Positions 53,127-62,628 of a stretch of DNA of 64,000 bases are shown here, in pieces. Positions within the stretch are counted from its first letter, which is position 1. Every line of letters begins with the position of its first letter. Source of the stretch: Berkiella sp963829835 (GTDB lineage Bacteria > Pseudomonadota > Gammaproteobacteria > Berkiellales > Berkiellaceae); contig CAWHKC010000004.1 of NCBI GenBank assembly GCA_963829835.1, positions 186,001 to 250,000 on the forward strand, given 5' to 3'. The notes beneath the pieces are model-generated. The model saw only the letters and a program-made list of their open reading frames with translations, searched no databases and was not told the origin of the DNA. A program made the position numbers and the translations under genes.

Positions 53127-53307
53127 GAATTTTCGGTTGATTTTCTATAACTGCTAAATGACATGGCGTAAGATCTAGCAAGCCTTTTTCATTGACTTCA
53201 TAAGGGTGCGATTTTATTCTTGATTTAACGGCTTGTAATATTTCAAGGTTGGATGCATGCCCAGCAGATGCTGCTTTAATAAGTTCTCTTAAGTTCAACC
53301 CGATCAT
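53089..53307 (-). pseudogene. 5' fragment of the large ankyrin gene (frame interrupted)
   Basis: 72 residues from an ATG with GAGGAG 10 nt upstream. SHPYEVNEKGLLDLTPCHLA followed by IENQPKILELLVLDGCGDL is an ankyrin unit and parallels SHPHEVNERTYWGRTACHWA in the next frame. The TAA falls where the sequence GATCTCTAATTTGCTTGAT would, with a shift of one base, continue as Asp-Leu then Asn-Leu-Leu-Asp, joining the 905-codon frame. The start signals belong here, supporting one interrupted gene. Confidence 0.65.
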
Positions 53308-53407
53308 AGTGTTAGTACTCCTCAAATGAAGTGAGTACTAACTATAGACTAAAAAGATATTGCTAATAGGTCATATACTGATGATACATATAGAGGGTGG
53401 GCACAAT

Positions 53408-54664
53408 CTAATCAAAGCGTGCCAGGCTATACTCATCTATAGAAATAGGCGAAGGTGTTCCACTTAGAAAATCACTCAACAACTTCCCTGAACCTAATCC
53501 CATCGTCCATCCTAAATGACCATGCCCGGTATTAAGGAATAAATTTTCATATTTGGTTGGACCCAAAATTGGCGCACCATCCACACAGGTGGGTCGTAAA
53601 CCTGTCCAACGCGAAACTTCTGATGGAATTGTTTGCTCATAGCCTTTTGGATATATTTTTTGAAGAACGTGAAATAAATTCTGGATTCTATCTTCTGATA
53701 TTTTTTTATTAAAACCGGCAAACTCGGCTGTGCCGGCTACCCGAATGCGTTTATTGTACGGCGTAACAACCGCATGTAAAGTATGATCAATCACTGGGAT
53801 TTTAGGAGCGACTGTCCAGTTCTCTCCTGAGAAAGTGATTGAATAGCCTTTGCAGGGGCGTATCGGTAACTTAATACCAATACTCTTTGCGACTTCAAGA
53901 CTATTTACGCCTCCTGCTAGGATAATGCCATCAACATCGTATTTAGCACCGTTAAAAACCAAATCCACTTTTTTATTATTCTTGACTAATAAGGCTTTGG
54001 TCTCATAACGAAATTTCACACCTTGACGTTCAAGATAATTTGCTAAGGCTTGAGTAAATTGATGGGCATCCCCCATTGCATCAGATGGATAAAAAAAACC
54101 ACCAACAATATCGTTTTTAATAGTTGCTAATGCTGGCTCTTTTTCAAGTGTAGCAAGTTGCGAGAGCGCAGCATAAGGAATCGCGAGTTGAGTCATATAA
54201 TCGGCAAGTGATTTTGCATGGTCAAGAGATTTTTGATCTCGAAAAATCATTAATGTGCCAGATGGTTTGTAATCGCATTGAATACCACATTTTTCAATGA
54301 GTTGAGTAATCAAATTATTGGTTAAATTACCCAAAGCGGCATTGCGCTTAATGTTCTGGTAATAATGTTCTTGCGAGGCATATTTCAAAAATTGTAGTCC
54401 CCATGTACCTAATGAGGCTAAAGCATTCAACCGAATAAGTATGGGGGTATCATTTCTACCAATATGTGTTAAAAGTTTCCAAAAAATGCCTGGGGAATTC
54501 CAGGGATCGGACAAACTTGGGGTCAGTAATCCTGCATTAGCAAAACTGGTCTCAAGACCTGCCTGGGAATGTCTTTCAATGATGGTGACTTCATGCCCAG
54601 CTTCTTTCAAAAAATAAGCTGTGCTGATACCAAGCACACCCGCGCCAATAATTGCAATTTTCAT
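53408..54664 (-). CDS. dadA: D-amino-acid dehydrogenase (DadA-like), FAD-dependent
   Basis: 418 residues. IAIIGAGVLGISTAYFLKEAGHEVTI is the FAD Rossmann motif at the N terminus, and GLETSFANAGLLTPSLSDPW is characteristic of DadA, as is the C-terminal TGHGHLGWTMGLGSGKLL. DadA oxidises D-alanine and other D-amino acids to keto acids at the inner membrane. The ATG at 54664 is used; the open frame upstream runs into the REP-like palindrome and is not coding. No alanine racemase is linked. Confidence 0.9.
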   Translation of the reverse strand: MKIAIIGAGVLGISTAYFLKEAGHEVTIIERHSQAGLETSFANAGLLTPSLSDPWNSPGIFWKLLTHIGRNDTPILIRLNALASLGTWGLQFLKYASQEHYYQNIKRNAALGNLTNNLITQLIEKCGIQCDYKPSGTLMIFRDQKSLDHAKSLADYMTQLAIPYAALSQLATLEKEPALATIKNDIVGGFFYPSDAMGDAHQFTQALANYLERQGVKFRYETKALLVKNNKKVDLVFNGAKYDVDGIILAGGVNSLEVAKSIGIKLPIRPCKGYSITFSGENWTVAPKIPVIDHTLHAVVTPYNKRIRVAGTAEFAGFNKKISEDRIQNLFHVLQKIYPKGYEQTIPSEVSRWTGLRPTCVDGAPILGPTKYENLFLNTGHGHLGWTMGLGSGKLLSDFLSGTPSPISIDEYSLARFD

Positions 54665-54692
54665 TATTCTTATCCAAGGATCTCTTAGATCC

Positions 54693-54768
54693 GTAGGGTG
54701 GGCAAAGCGTAGCGTGCCCACCATCTTGATTACAAATTGGTGTGCACGCTACGCTTTGCCCACCCTAC
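54693..54768. repeat. REP-like palindromic element, copy 2
   Basis: The same termini and arm sequence as copy 1, with one G-to-T difference in the right arm (GGTGTGCACGC). It lies just upstream of dadA, in the divergent region before the monooxygenase gene, so here it is not a simple 3' terminator. Confidence 0.9.
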
Positions 54769-54910
54769 ACAAGATATGTTTCAACTAAGTATAACATTCT
54801 CTTATTTTTCTTCATCTGGATATAGTTTGATTTCTTACACACCCGGCGGTTAACAGCTCTTTCGGGGTTATCTAAAACTAGCTATAGTGTTGTAAGCGAA
54901 GGAGAATAAG

Positions 54911-56122
54911 ATGGGCAAGCGAAAGGTTTTAATCGTCGGTGGCGGTATTGCCGGATTAAGTTTAGCCAATGCATTCGAACAATATTGCAAAAACAGTATT
55001 GATTATAAAGTCATAGAAAGACAACGCCAGTTTACACCTATTGGTGCTGGCATTGTTTTACCCGCCAATGCCTTAGCGGCGTTGCATCATTTGAATTTAG
55101 ATCAGAAAGTGATAAACCACGGTTATCATGTCAGACAAATTGTTTTCACCGATGATTTTTTTCAAACCTTAAGCTCGCAACTAACAGATGATCTTCACCC
55201 TAAGAAGTTTCCTTTTATTGGGATCTCCCGAGCAAACCTTCATGATTTGCTTTTTAGTAAAACAATTGAAAATAAAACTCAGATGGGCATTTCGATTGTT
55301 GAACTCAACGAAAAGAAAGGCAAAGTTATAGCAAAGTTAAGTGATGGCTCCGAAGAGTCCTTTGATTTAGTTGTCGGCGCAGATGGGATCCGCTCAAGTG
55401 TCAGAAAATTATCACATTTAGATGAGGATGAACTCCCTCTTTCTTTAGGAATCACCAATTGGCGATTACTTCTTAAAAAGCCCAAATCTATACTTCATCC
55501 GACCTATATTCTAGGAGCAGGCACACTTTTTTTATTGTTCCCCATCAGTGAACATGAAGTATATTGTTACGCCGCTGTTCTGACTCCGCCTAATGGCATA
55601 TCAGAAGAAGAACGTAAATCGATTCAATTTATGAAATCTCATTTTGAGCATATTGGGAATGAAGTAAAATTTGCCTTAGAACAAATTATTGATCCTCATC
55701 AATTAATCCCCGATCAACTTGAAACTGTTAGAGAAGTGAAAACACATTCTCAGCACATGAAAAATATTTTATTCATTGGTGATGCCGCTCATGCTTGTGC
55801 TCCCACTTTTCACCAAGGCGGTGCAATGAGCATAGAGGATGCCGTGATTGTAGCTAAACTGTTCAGTGCTTTTGAAGCTCTTCCAACAGAGCAAATTATC
55901 AAGTTCTATGACACTTTTAGATTTAAAACCATTCAAGAAGTACAAACGCTTTCTAATTTCATTCTTCAAAGATCTGTTCAAGCTATCGATCAAGAAGCGA
56001 TTATTGCCCGTAACTTAAAAATTAAACAAGATGGTCCTTTTAATGTTTCGTTCTGGCGAGAATATTTAAAAACAGATGTTTTTGATGAATTAGAAAATTT
56101 CATTCACACCCGTTTAAATTAA
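54911..56122 (+). CDS. FAD-dependent monooxygenase (PHBH fold)
   Basis: 403 residues. VLIVGGGIAGLSLANAFEQY is the FAD dinucleotide motif, DLVVGADGIRSSVRK the DG motif, and FIGDAAHACAPTFHQGGAMS the second FAD motif (GD). This is the class A flavin hydroxylase pattern shared by UbiH, salicylate and kynurenine hydroxylases. The substrate is unknown; the GDAAHA variant with APTFHQG resembles FAD enzymes of secondary metabolism. GAAGGAGAATAAG precedes the ATG. Confidence 0.87.
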   Translation: MGKRKVLIVGGGIAGLSLANAFEQYCKNSIDYKVIERQRQFTPIGAGIVLPANALAALHHLNLDQKVINHGYHVRQIVFTDDFFQTLSSQLTDDLHPKKFPFIGISRANLHDLLFSKTIENKTQMGISIVELNEKKGKVIAKLSDGSEESFDLVVGADGIRSSVRKLSHLDEDELPLSLGITNWRLLLKKPKSILHPTYILGAGTLFLLFPISEHEVYCYAAVLTPPNGISEEERKSIQFMKSHFEHIGNEVKFALEQIIDPHQLIPDQLETVREVKTHSQHMKNILFIGDAAHACAPTFHQGGAMSIEDAVIVAKLFSAFEALPTEQIIKFYDTFRFKTIQEVQTLSNFILQRSVQAIDQEAIIARNLKIKQDGPFNVSFWREYLKTDVFDELENFIHTRLN

Positions 56123-56309
56123 AAGGGGGAATGCCTCCACCTGTATGTCCTCCAATGAATTAAAAAGATATCCTCCCCTTTCTCAAAGAGAGGGGAGATG
56201 ATCGTTTTATCTTCTCAACCCTACCTTCTATACCCTTAAAGCGTGTCCTATCCTACGTAATCCGATATAATTAGGCCTCCTTTATACGCCATTCCCCAAG
56301 AGGTGCTCC

Positions 56310-56882
56310 ATGCTTCATTCTCTATCATTGATCCATTATTGGATGAATTGGCCACTTCTAACGGGTAAATCAAAGCAACAGCCTAAACAACAACGCCCTG
56401 TTCATGAGAAAAGTGACCCGCGGGTATTGCATGATGCTGCAAAACTTGGCAATACAACCATGTTGCAAAATATGATACAAAATGGCGCAGATAAAGATGC
56501 TATTTGTCGTCAAGGTTATTCATTATTACATCATGCTGCTATTAAAGGTCATCATGAAGCTGTTGAATTTTTGATAACAAGCGGCGCGAATGTAAATGCT
56601 AAAGCCAGTGGTGGTATTTCACCTTTACATCGTGCAGCGTATTCGGGCTGTCTTAACACTGTCAGAACACTCATTGAAGCTGGCGCAAAGATAGGCGCTT
56701 TAGATTGTTGGGGCCACAGCCCATTACATGCCGCAGCAAGATTTGGGCATGCTCATATTGTTACTGAGTTAATGCAACATGGTGCGAATAAAGAGGTTAT
56801 GGATAGTCGTGGTTTCACACCACTTGATGAAGCAATAAAATACCGCCAACGAGAAACGGTATGCGTGTTACTGGAATCTTAA
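56310..56882 (+). CDS. Ankyrin-repeat protein, 190 residues
   Basis: Four to five ankyrin repeats from about residue 40 (GNTTMLQNMIQNGADKDAIC, GYSLLHHAAIKGHHEAVEFL, GISPLHRAAYSGCLNTVRTL, GHSPLHAAARFGHAHIVTEL, GFTPLDEAIKYRQRETVCVL). The first 40 residues are basic and non-repeat. AGAGGTG precedes the ATG. The repeats are near consensus, so recently acquired or well conserved. The tail overlaps the converging methyltransferase gene by 15 bp. Confidence 0.88.
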   Translation: MLHSLSLIHYWMNWPLLTGKSKQQPKQQRPVHEKSDPRVLHDAAKLGNTTMLQNMIQNGADKDAICRQGYSLLHHAAIKGHHEAVEFLITSGANVNAKASGGISPLHRAAYSGCLNTVRTLIEAGAKIGALDCWGHSPLHAAARFGHAHIVTELMQHGANKEVMDSRGFTPLDEAIKYRQRETVCVLLES

Positions 56883-57614
56883 AATGGCTGTTTCACTTTT
56901 AAAAGGTGAACCTGGTACTCGTCCATAATATCTTTGAATGTTTAATGAAGATGACAATATAGCATCTTGATAGCGCCTTCGATTTGAATTATCAAAAATT
57001 ATCATCCCATTGGGTTTAAGATAAGCTAAACATTCTTCTAAGCAGGCTTCTCTGCATCGACCATCGACAATGATCAAATCGAACGTCTGGTTAGTTGCTT
57101 TTATAGCCTTAACATATTCTTCAAAGTTCACATTACTCATTTTTTGTGATTGGTATTTCTTATCATCTGACCCTTGAGCTGGTGGTTGTAAAATGAGGGT
57201 TACATTGGGAAATTTATCTAATTTTAACTTGAGTTGTTGATACCATACCTTATCGTGCTCAATCGAAATAACTTGTGCGCTTCGCTTTGCTAACCATATA
57301 GTGCTGGCACCACTGCCATATTCAAATACTGATGGCTTATAACCTAATGTATGGATATGTTGCTCAATAGCTTCAATTGCAGAGTATGTCCACCATGGCA
57401 CATCAAGCATTATCATATCGTCAAGTTGATGAATGGCCATTAATGAACGAAGGTAATGAAAACTTTGATCTTTGTGCGCACGCTTATCTAATTTACTAAG
57501 CAAACCAATTTTGGCTAAAAATCCCTTTATGCATTGCATGACTGATACATAAAGTGATTTTAACCATTGAGGAGATTTTTCTATTCTATTTTCTGTTTGT
57601 TCAATTTTATTCAT
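56868..57614 (-). CDS. Class I SAM-dependent methyltransferase
   Basis: About 248 residues. SVFEYGSGASTIWLAKRSA is motif I (Glu-x-Gly-x-Gly), ISIEHDKVWYQQL motif II, and FDLIIVDGRCREACLEECLA with GMIIFDNSNRRRYQ the acidic metal-site-like region of O-methyltransferases of the FkbM/DUF-type families. The N-terminal 50 residues are amphipathic. The start is taken at MNKIEQTEN; the ATG 30 nt earlier overlaps the YbjQ gene and has no ribosome site. Substrate unknown. Confidence 0.78.
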   Translation of the reverse strand: MNKIEQTENRIEKSPQWLKSLYVSVMQCIKGFLAKIGLLSKLDKRAHKDQSFHYLRSLMAIHQLDDMIMLDVPWWTYSAIEAIEQHIHTLGYKPSVFEYGSGASTIWLAKRSAQVISIEHDKVWYQQLKLKLDKFPNVTLILQPPAQGSDDKKYQSQKMSNVNFEEYVKAIKATNQTFDLIIVDGRCREACLEECLAYLKPNGMIIFDNSNRRRYQDAILSSSLNIQRYYGRVPGSPFKSETAILRFQ

Positions 57615-57633
57615 TGATACTTCTTTATTGCCT

Positions 57634-57963
57634 CTAGCCTTCATCTATAGTAACAGCAGTCCCATAAGCAACGATTTCAGAGCAAGATTGCATCACTTCA
57701 GCAGAAGTTAGTCTTACACCAACCACCCCATTCGCTCCCATCGTCTTAGCATGTTCAATTAATCTCATAATGGCATGTTCTCGTGCATCTTGTACTACTT
57801 TCGTAAATTCAGGTATTTCTCCCCCAAAAATTGTTCTAATGCCTCCAAAAATGTTCCTGACAATGTTAGTACTTCTCACAATATTGCCATATACCAAACC
57901 ATGGGTTTTAGTGATTTTATAGCCGCTGACTTGATCTTGTGTGGAAATAATAAATTCATACAT
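57634..57963 (-). CDS. YbjQ/UPF0145 family protein
   Basis: 109 residues. The segment VYGNIVRSTNIVRNIFGGIR, then ARE..AMMRLIEHAKTMGANGVVG and a C-terminal AYGTAV strand match the UPF0145/DUF74 family, a pentameric putative metal-binding protein of unknown function. AAGGATCTC precedes the ATG. It is immediately upstream of the methyltransferase gene, probably the same transcript. Confidence 0.9.
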   Translation of the reverse strand: MYEFIISTQDQVSGYKITKTHGLVYGNIVRSTNIVRNIFGGIRTIFGGEIPEFTKVVQDAREHAIMRLIEHAKTMGANGVVGVRLTSAEVMQSCSEIVAYGTAVTIDEG

Positions 57964-58150
57964 AGTGAGATCCTTTCATTAAAAGCCAAGCATTCACTTA
58001 ACTTTAGCGAGTACTTGTCAAATAGACAAGAATATATGAGTTATCTGACTTATTAAATATGAGTAAATCCGGAAAAATCTTATTACTTAGCTTTACAACT
58101 TTATAGTTGTTGGATAACATGCTTTTTTGACATTAGAGCTAAGAACCACC

Positions 58151-59929
58151 ATGCCAAACTTTCAAAATGCGAATCTTTATACAAAGAAAATGCTAGCGCT
58201 TGAACCGTCATACTGGTGGTTTCATTCAGACCTCAAGCATTACCTTGCAAACGGCGCTAACCCTAATGCCAAATATGCTGATGGTAAGACCTTTTTGCAT
58301 ACCCTTATTGAAAAAGGGGTAGATATAGCCGTTATTCAAACCTTAATCGCATATGGCGTTAACATTCACGTCAAAACAGGTGATGGACATAATGCTGCCT
58401 CTTTGGCCTTTGAAAATAACAATCCCTTGCTCGGAAAGTATCTTCAAGAACAAGGTGCCCAAATTCCTGCTGAAAAGCTGAATTCACCCTACCTGCAGGC
58501 AGTTAATACTGTCCTTGTTAACAAACATTTTACTAAAGCAAATTTTCTTGATGTACATGTCAAAAATAAAGCTGGTGGCAACTTATTACATCTTGCCGCT
58601 ACGTTAAATGATGACGCTGCAATTAAAAAATTACTTTCCTATGGCGTTAATCCGCTAGTGCAAGATAATACGGGTCTTACCCCCTTAAAGCTGGCTTGTT
58701 CATTACAAAATGATCACAGTGTTAAAGCGATAGTTAATCATTATCTTGAGAAGCATCAAGATATTTTAAAATATTCTGATTTTAGTTTATTCAAAGCTAA
58801 AAACGATGGCATTACATTGGGTGGCTTTTATTATGATACTCAACACGAAAAGTGGTTGTTAAAAGAAGGTCACTACGGTGTTCCTGAAGCTGTCGTAAAA
58901 GAATATGTCGCCGGTGGTCTATATCAACTCTTTCTGGGTGAAAATGCGCCACAAACTGAAATTGTCATTGATAATCTTCATGGCGATTTCTTACTTGGTT
59001 CAAAATTATTAAAAAACTTTAGTACATTAGCTGATTTTAACTTTCAGCAACCTTTGTTTTATGATCACCATAGTTGGCACCCTTATGGTGAAAATTTCCC
59101 AGTGTCAGTCAATGGCAAGCCCGTAGAAGGATTTATGGATGCCATTTGGGCAATCAATTTTGTCAGAGACACCGATGCGCATGGTGGTAATGTGGGGTTA
59201 ATTGACAAAGGTGATCACTATAACTTCGCCAAAATTGATCATGGCTTCACGTTCAATTTCTCCTATTTTGGCTCCCCCTCTTTAGATGATATTCGATCGC
59301 ATCTAAAATCCTTTTATCAAATTGAGAAGCTAGAAGTTCTCGGCTTTGACACCGTATTTCAATCTCTGACCAAAATAAGTCATTTAGATTTTTCTGCTAT
59401 AGAAAATCTCATTACAGAAAAAATGTCTACCGTTAAAGAGCATATGGAAGTGTTAGAGTTAAAGAATCTAAATCAGGATTATCACAGTACTCATACCAGT
59501 ACACTAGATGCTGAAATTAAAAAATATCAATCAGATTTAGTTGGTAATTTGAAGTCACAACATCAACAATATCAAAAAATTGAAAACTTTATGCTTTTGG
59601 AAAAAGCCATTATTGACCATGATGGCAATACCCTCTTAAAATTGATGGATAAAGGGGTGTCTTTAACTGAAAGTTTTAAACCTTTCTATAACCCTACTGT
59701 TATCGGTGATTGGTGGAATAGCCAAACCCTCGATGTTAACGGCTATGAATTGGGCAAAAAATATTGGGGCGACGTCTTTAAACCCGGCAAAGGTGATGTT
59801 ATTAATTTTAACGATATTTTTCCAGCTAACAACAATCAATCCGTTGGTTTTGATAATGCGCCAGCGGCTCCTATGATGCAAAATCCATTAGATATTCATA
59901 TGGCGCCTGTGCATATGGAAGTGATGTAA
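58151..59929 (+). CDS. Ankyrin-repeat protein fused to a PI-kinase-like catalytic domain
   Basis: About 592 residues. Ankyrin units occupy about 20-110 and 135-200. From about 225 to 400 the sequence follows a lipid/HipA-like kinase layout: KWLLKEGHYG (possible ATP lysine), AGGLYQLFLGENAPQTEIV, LLGSKLLKNFSTL, then the catalytic-loop-like RDTDAHGGNVGL (Asp340-x-Asp-x-His-x-x-Asn347) and the metal-binding-like AKIDHGFTF (Asp363). Legionella LegA5/AnkK has a comparable ankyrin plus PI-kinase plan. A coiled-coil-like segment and an unrelated C terminus follow. The frame opens earlier at a TTG at 58127. Activity is inferred. Confidence 0.65.
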   Translation: MPNFQNANLYTKKMLALEPSYWWFHSDLKHYLANGANPNAKYADGKTFLHTLIEKGVDIAVIQTLIAYGVNIHVKTGDGHNAASLAFENNNPLLGKYLQEQGAQIPAEKLNSPYLQAVNTVLVNKHFTKANFLDVHVKNKAGGNLLHLAATLNDDAAIKKLLSYGVNPLVQDNTGLTPLKLACSLQNDHSVKAIVNHYLEKHQDILKYSDFSLFKAKNDGITLGGFYYDTQHEKWLLKEGHYGVPEAVVKEYVAGGLYQLFLGENAPQTEIVIDNLHGDFLLGSKLLKNFSTLADFNFQQPLFYDHHSWHPYGENFPVSVNGKPVEGFMDAIWAINFVRDTDAHGGNVGLIDKGDHYNFAKIDHGFTFNFSYFGSPSLDDIRSHLKSFYQIEKLEVLGFDTVFQSLTKISHLDFSAIENLITEKMSTVKEHMEVLELKNLNQDYHSTHTSTLDAEIKKYQSDLVGNLKSQHQQYQKIENFMLLEKAIIDHDGNTLLKLMDKGVSLTESFKPFYNPTVIGDWWNSQTLDVNGYELGKKYWGDVFKPGKGDVINFNDIFPANNNQSVGFDNAPAAPMMQNPLDIHMAPVHMEVM

Positions 59930-59949
59930 GACAGATCTCCGTCGAAGAT

Positions 59950-60027
59950 GTAGGGTGGGCAAAGCGTAGCGTGCCCACCAGTTAGATGTTCAGATGGTGG
60001 ACACGCTAAAAGCTTTGTCCACCCTAC
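59950..60027. repeat. REP-like palindromic element, copy 3 (mixed arms)
   Basis: The left arm is like copies 1 and 2 (AAAGCGTAGCGTGCC), but the right arm is of a divergent type (GACACGCTAAAAGCTTTGTCC), so pairing is imperfect in the centre. It lies between convergent genes (ankyrin-kinase and uspA) and can serve as their common terminator. Confidence 0.88.
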
Positions 60028-60461
60028 GGTTTGGCTCTGATGGCTAATACATCACAATCTGCATGATGCATAATACCATCAGCCGTAGAGCCCAGCAGTA
60101 AACTGATCCCATGACGACCATGGCCGCCCACGATGATAAGATCTACCTTCAATGCTTTGGCTTGTTCAAGCACAATTCTTTGAGGTGGTCCGTTGGCGAT
60201 GATTTGTTGATCAGCTGGAATTTCACATTTACTTGATAAATCTGCAAGTGCTTTTTTTGCTTCTTGTTCTACTTGCTGTTCCACTTCCATAATGAGTTGA
60301 TAACCTTGTGCGGCTCCGTAGGCATGGATCCCTTCAACACAATGGATAATGTATAACTTTGCACCACGTTCTTTGGCAAAATCTACCGCACGTTGCGCAG
60401 TATATTCGTCATAGGAGGGATGTAGATCGACTGCGAGTAATATTTTCTTATAAATGCCCAT
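60024..60461 (-). CDS. Universal stress protein, UspA family
   Basis: 145 residues. ILLAVDLHPS opens the fold, and VDLIIVGGHGRHGISLLLGS is the ATP-binding glycine pattern (G-x-x-G-x9-G-S), followed by HADCDVLAIR at the end. The family helps survival under stress by nucleotide binding. AGGAGGTTAT is a strong ribosome site. The 3' end runs 4 bp into the REP-like element. Confidence 0.92.
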   Translation of the reverse strand: MGIYKKILLAVDLHPSYDEYTAQRAVDFAKERGAKLYIIHCVEGIHAYGAAQGYQLIMEVEQQVEQEAKKALADLSSKCEIPADQQIIANGPPQRIVLEQAKALKVDLIIVGGHGRHGISLLLGSTADGIMHHADCDVLAIRAKP

Positions 60462-60646
60462 AATAACCTCCTAAAAAACTCTCTCCAACTATTTGAACAT
60501 TATCATAATTTTCTTTGACACCTCAAACTTTATTCATTTTTGAAATGATTGTTGGTAAGACAACTTGGAATTAATGGGACTTGCGTTAGAGCGCTATTAT
60601 AGTTAGCATTTTTGCTATATATACGATTTTGCTACAGGATGAGCTC

Positions 60647-61921
60647 ATGATTACACGTCCCGTTTACATTGCTGGTGGTGCCCGTACTCCTTTTGTTAAA
60701 TCCATGACCCACTACGCTCATCTGACTACCCAAGAATTAATGACAGCAGCACTGCAAGCCTTAGTGAAAAAAATGCACTTGGAAGGGCAAGTGTTAGGTG
60801 ATGTTGGATTAGGAGCTATCATGAATAGTTCGTTAAATTGGAATTTAAGCCGAGAATGTGTCTTGGGTACATCCCTTGATCCTCATACACCCGCGTACAC
60901 TTTACAAAGAGCTTGCGGCACTAGCCTTGAAACAACATTGCAAATTGCACTCAAAATTGCTAATCATCAAATCGATTGTGGTATTGGGGCTGGCGTTGAT
61001 ACCAATAGCGATCTTCCTATGATGGCGAAAAGAAAATTAGCACAAAAACTCCTTGCACTTCATTACGCCAGAAATTCTTTCGCTAAAATAAAAGCGTTTG
61101 CCAAAATAAGAATTGGTGACTTTAAACCCGATTTACCTGGCGTTGTTGAACCTCGCACCCATCTTTCAATGGGCGAGCATTGTGAAAAAATGGTTCAAGA
61201 ATGGCACATATCACGCATTACCCAAGATGAACTAGCACTAAAAAGCCATCAAAACGGGGTTAATGCTTACAACGAAGGATTTTATGATGATCTGGTTTTT
61301 GAATTACTTGGGGTTAAGCGCGATAGTATTTTACGAGCCGACACGACAATTGAACAATTAGCAAAACTAAAACCAGTCTTTGAAAAAAGCGATAAGGGCA
61401 CACTGACTGCCGGGAATAGCAGCCCCTTAACCGATGGTGCGGCAGCGGTATTTCTGACCTGCGAAGAATATGCAAAACAATATGATCACCCTCCTCTTGC
61501 ACGTTTTGTTGATGCACAAGTCGCTGCCGTTGATTTTGTACATGGCGAAGGCCTACTGATGGCCCCAACGATAGCGGTGAGTCAATTATTAAAAAGAAAT
61601 CATTTATCTTTACAAGATTTTGATTTTTACGAAATTCATGAAGCCTTTACCGGACAAGTACTGTGTACATTAAAGGCTTGGGAGACTGAAGAATATTGCA
61701 AGCGTGTTCTCAAATTAGATAAAGCGCTGGGTCCTATCGATAGAACCAAAATGAATATTAAAGGCGGGAGTGTCGCCTTAGGACATCCTTTTGCGGCTAC
61801 GGGTGCTCGGATTGTTGGCTCTTTAGCAAAAATGCTACATAAAAATGGCAAGGGGCGTGGGTTAATTTCCATTTGTACTGCTGGTGGTATGGGTGTGGCA
61901 GCGATTTTAGAAGCAGTTTAA
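60647..61921 (+). CDS. Acetyl-CoA acyltransferase (thiolase), FadI-like
   Basis: About 424 residues. The acyl-accepting Cys is in LQRACGTSLETTLQ, the His in YEIHEAFTGQ, and the second active Cys in ISICTAGGMGVAAI; GHPFAATGAR is the conserved His loop. The HEAF variant (rather than NEAF) is that of FadI and trifunctional-enzyme beta subunits. It cleaves 3-ketoacyl-CoA in beta-oxidation or condenses acetyl-CoA. The ATG of MITRPVY has AGGA upstream; a TTG at 60629 precedes it. The cyclase gene starts 6 nt after its stop. Confidence 0.9.
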   Translation: MITRPVYIAGGARTPFVKSMTHYAHLTTQELMTAALQALVKKMHLEGQVLGDVGLGAIMNSSLNWNLSRECVLGTSLDPHTPAYTLQRACGTSLETTLQIALKIANHQIDCGIGAGVDTNSDLPMMAKRKLAQKLLALHYARNSFAKIKAFAKIRIGDFKPDLPGVVEPRTHLSMGEHCEKMVQEWHISRITQDELALKSHQNGVNAYNEGFYDDLVFELLGVKRDSILRADTTIEQLAKLKPVFEKSDKGTLTAGNSSPLTDGAAAVFLTCEEYAKQYDHPPLARFVDAQVAAVDFVHGEGLLMAPTIAVSQLLKRNHLSLQDFDFYEIHEAFTGQVLCTLKAWETEEYCKRVLKLDKALGPIDRTKMNIKGGSVALGHPFAATGARIVGSLAKMLHKNGKGRGLISICTAGGMGVAAILEAV

Positions 61922-61927
61922 ATAACA

Positions 61928-62617
61928 ATGAAACAATTTGATTTTATCGATCTCACTCATCCACTAACATCAGACATTCCGTCATGGAATGGCAGTTGTG
62001 GTTTTAAACTTAACATCTTAAAAGATTATGATGATTATTCGGATAATGAAGAGGTTAAATTTCGTAGCCAAGAAATCAAAATGGAAGCGGGTATGGGAAC
62101 CCATATGGATGCCCCCTGTCATTGCATTCCTTCAGGTAAAAGCATCTCTGATATCCCCTTAGAGCAATTGATTGCTCCTTGTGTTGTCATCAATGTCTCT
62201 TCTTTTGCTCAGGCAAAAACTGTTGTCAGTAAAGCAGATATCGAATCCTTTGAAAAACAATATAAAACTATACCCGCAGATTGTGTTGCGATTATTCATA
62301 CAGGATGGGATAAATATTGGTCAAATTCAGAAAAATATCGTAATAATCTCGTCTTTCCGAGTTTGTCCGTGGAGGCTGCTGAACTGCTGCTTCAAAGAGA
62401 CGTAGTGGGCATTGCCATTGATACCCTTTCTCCTGATCGACCAGAAAGTGGATATCCTGTTCACAAACTCATACTTGGGGCTGGAAAATATATTATTGAA
62501 AATGTGGCTAATGCAAGTAAATTACCGCCCACGGGGAGTTATCTGATTGCTCTGCCATTGAATATCAAAGATGCCACAGAGGCGCCAATGAGATTAGTGG
62601 GGCTAGTACCTAAGTAA
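61928..62617 (+). CDS. Cyclase family metal hydrolase (kynurenine formamidase-like)
   Basis: 229 residues. GMGTHMDAPCHCIPSGKSI is the metal-binding His-x-x-x-Asp-x-x-x-His-like signature, and IGIAIDTLSPDRPESGYPVHKLIL the second half of the active site. The family includes bacterial arylformamidases and polyketide cyclases. It is 6 nt downstream of the thiolase, so the two are co-expressed; the shared pathway is not evident. Confidence 0.87.
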   Translation: MKQFDFIDLTHPLTSDIPSWNGSCGFKLNILKDYDDYSDNEEVKFRSQEIKMEAGMGTHMDAPCHCIPSGKSISDIPLEQLIAPCVVINVSSFAQAKTVVSKADIESFEKQYKTIPADCVAIIHTGWDKYWSNSEKYRNNLVFPSLSVEAAELLLQRDVVGIAIDTLSPDRPESGYPVHKLILGAGKYIIENVANASKLPPTGSYLIALPLNIKDATEAPMRLVGLVPK

Positions 62618-62628
62618 GTATTACGATC

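Noticed and set aside
56172..56196. Rho-independent terminator after the monooxygenase
   Set aside because: A CTCCCC/GGGGAG hairpin is present, but no T-run follows, so I do not list it as a firm terminator.
57775..58056. 93-codon plus-strand frame
   Set aside because: It is antisense to the YbjQ gene for most of its length and has no supporting start signal.
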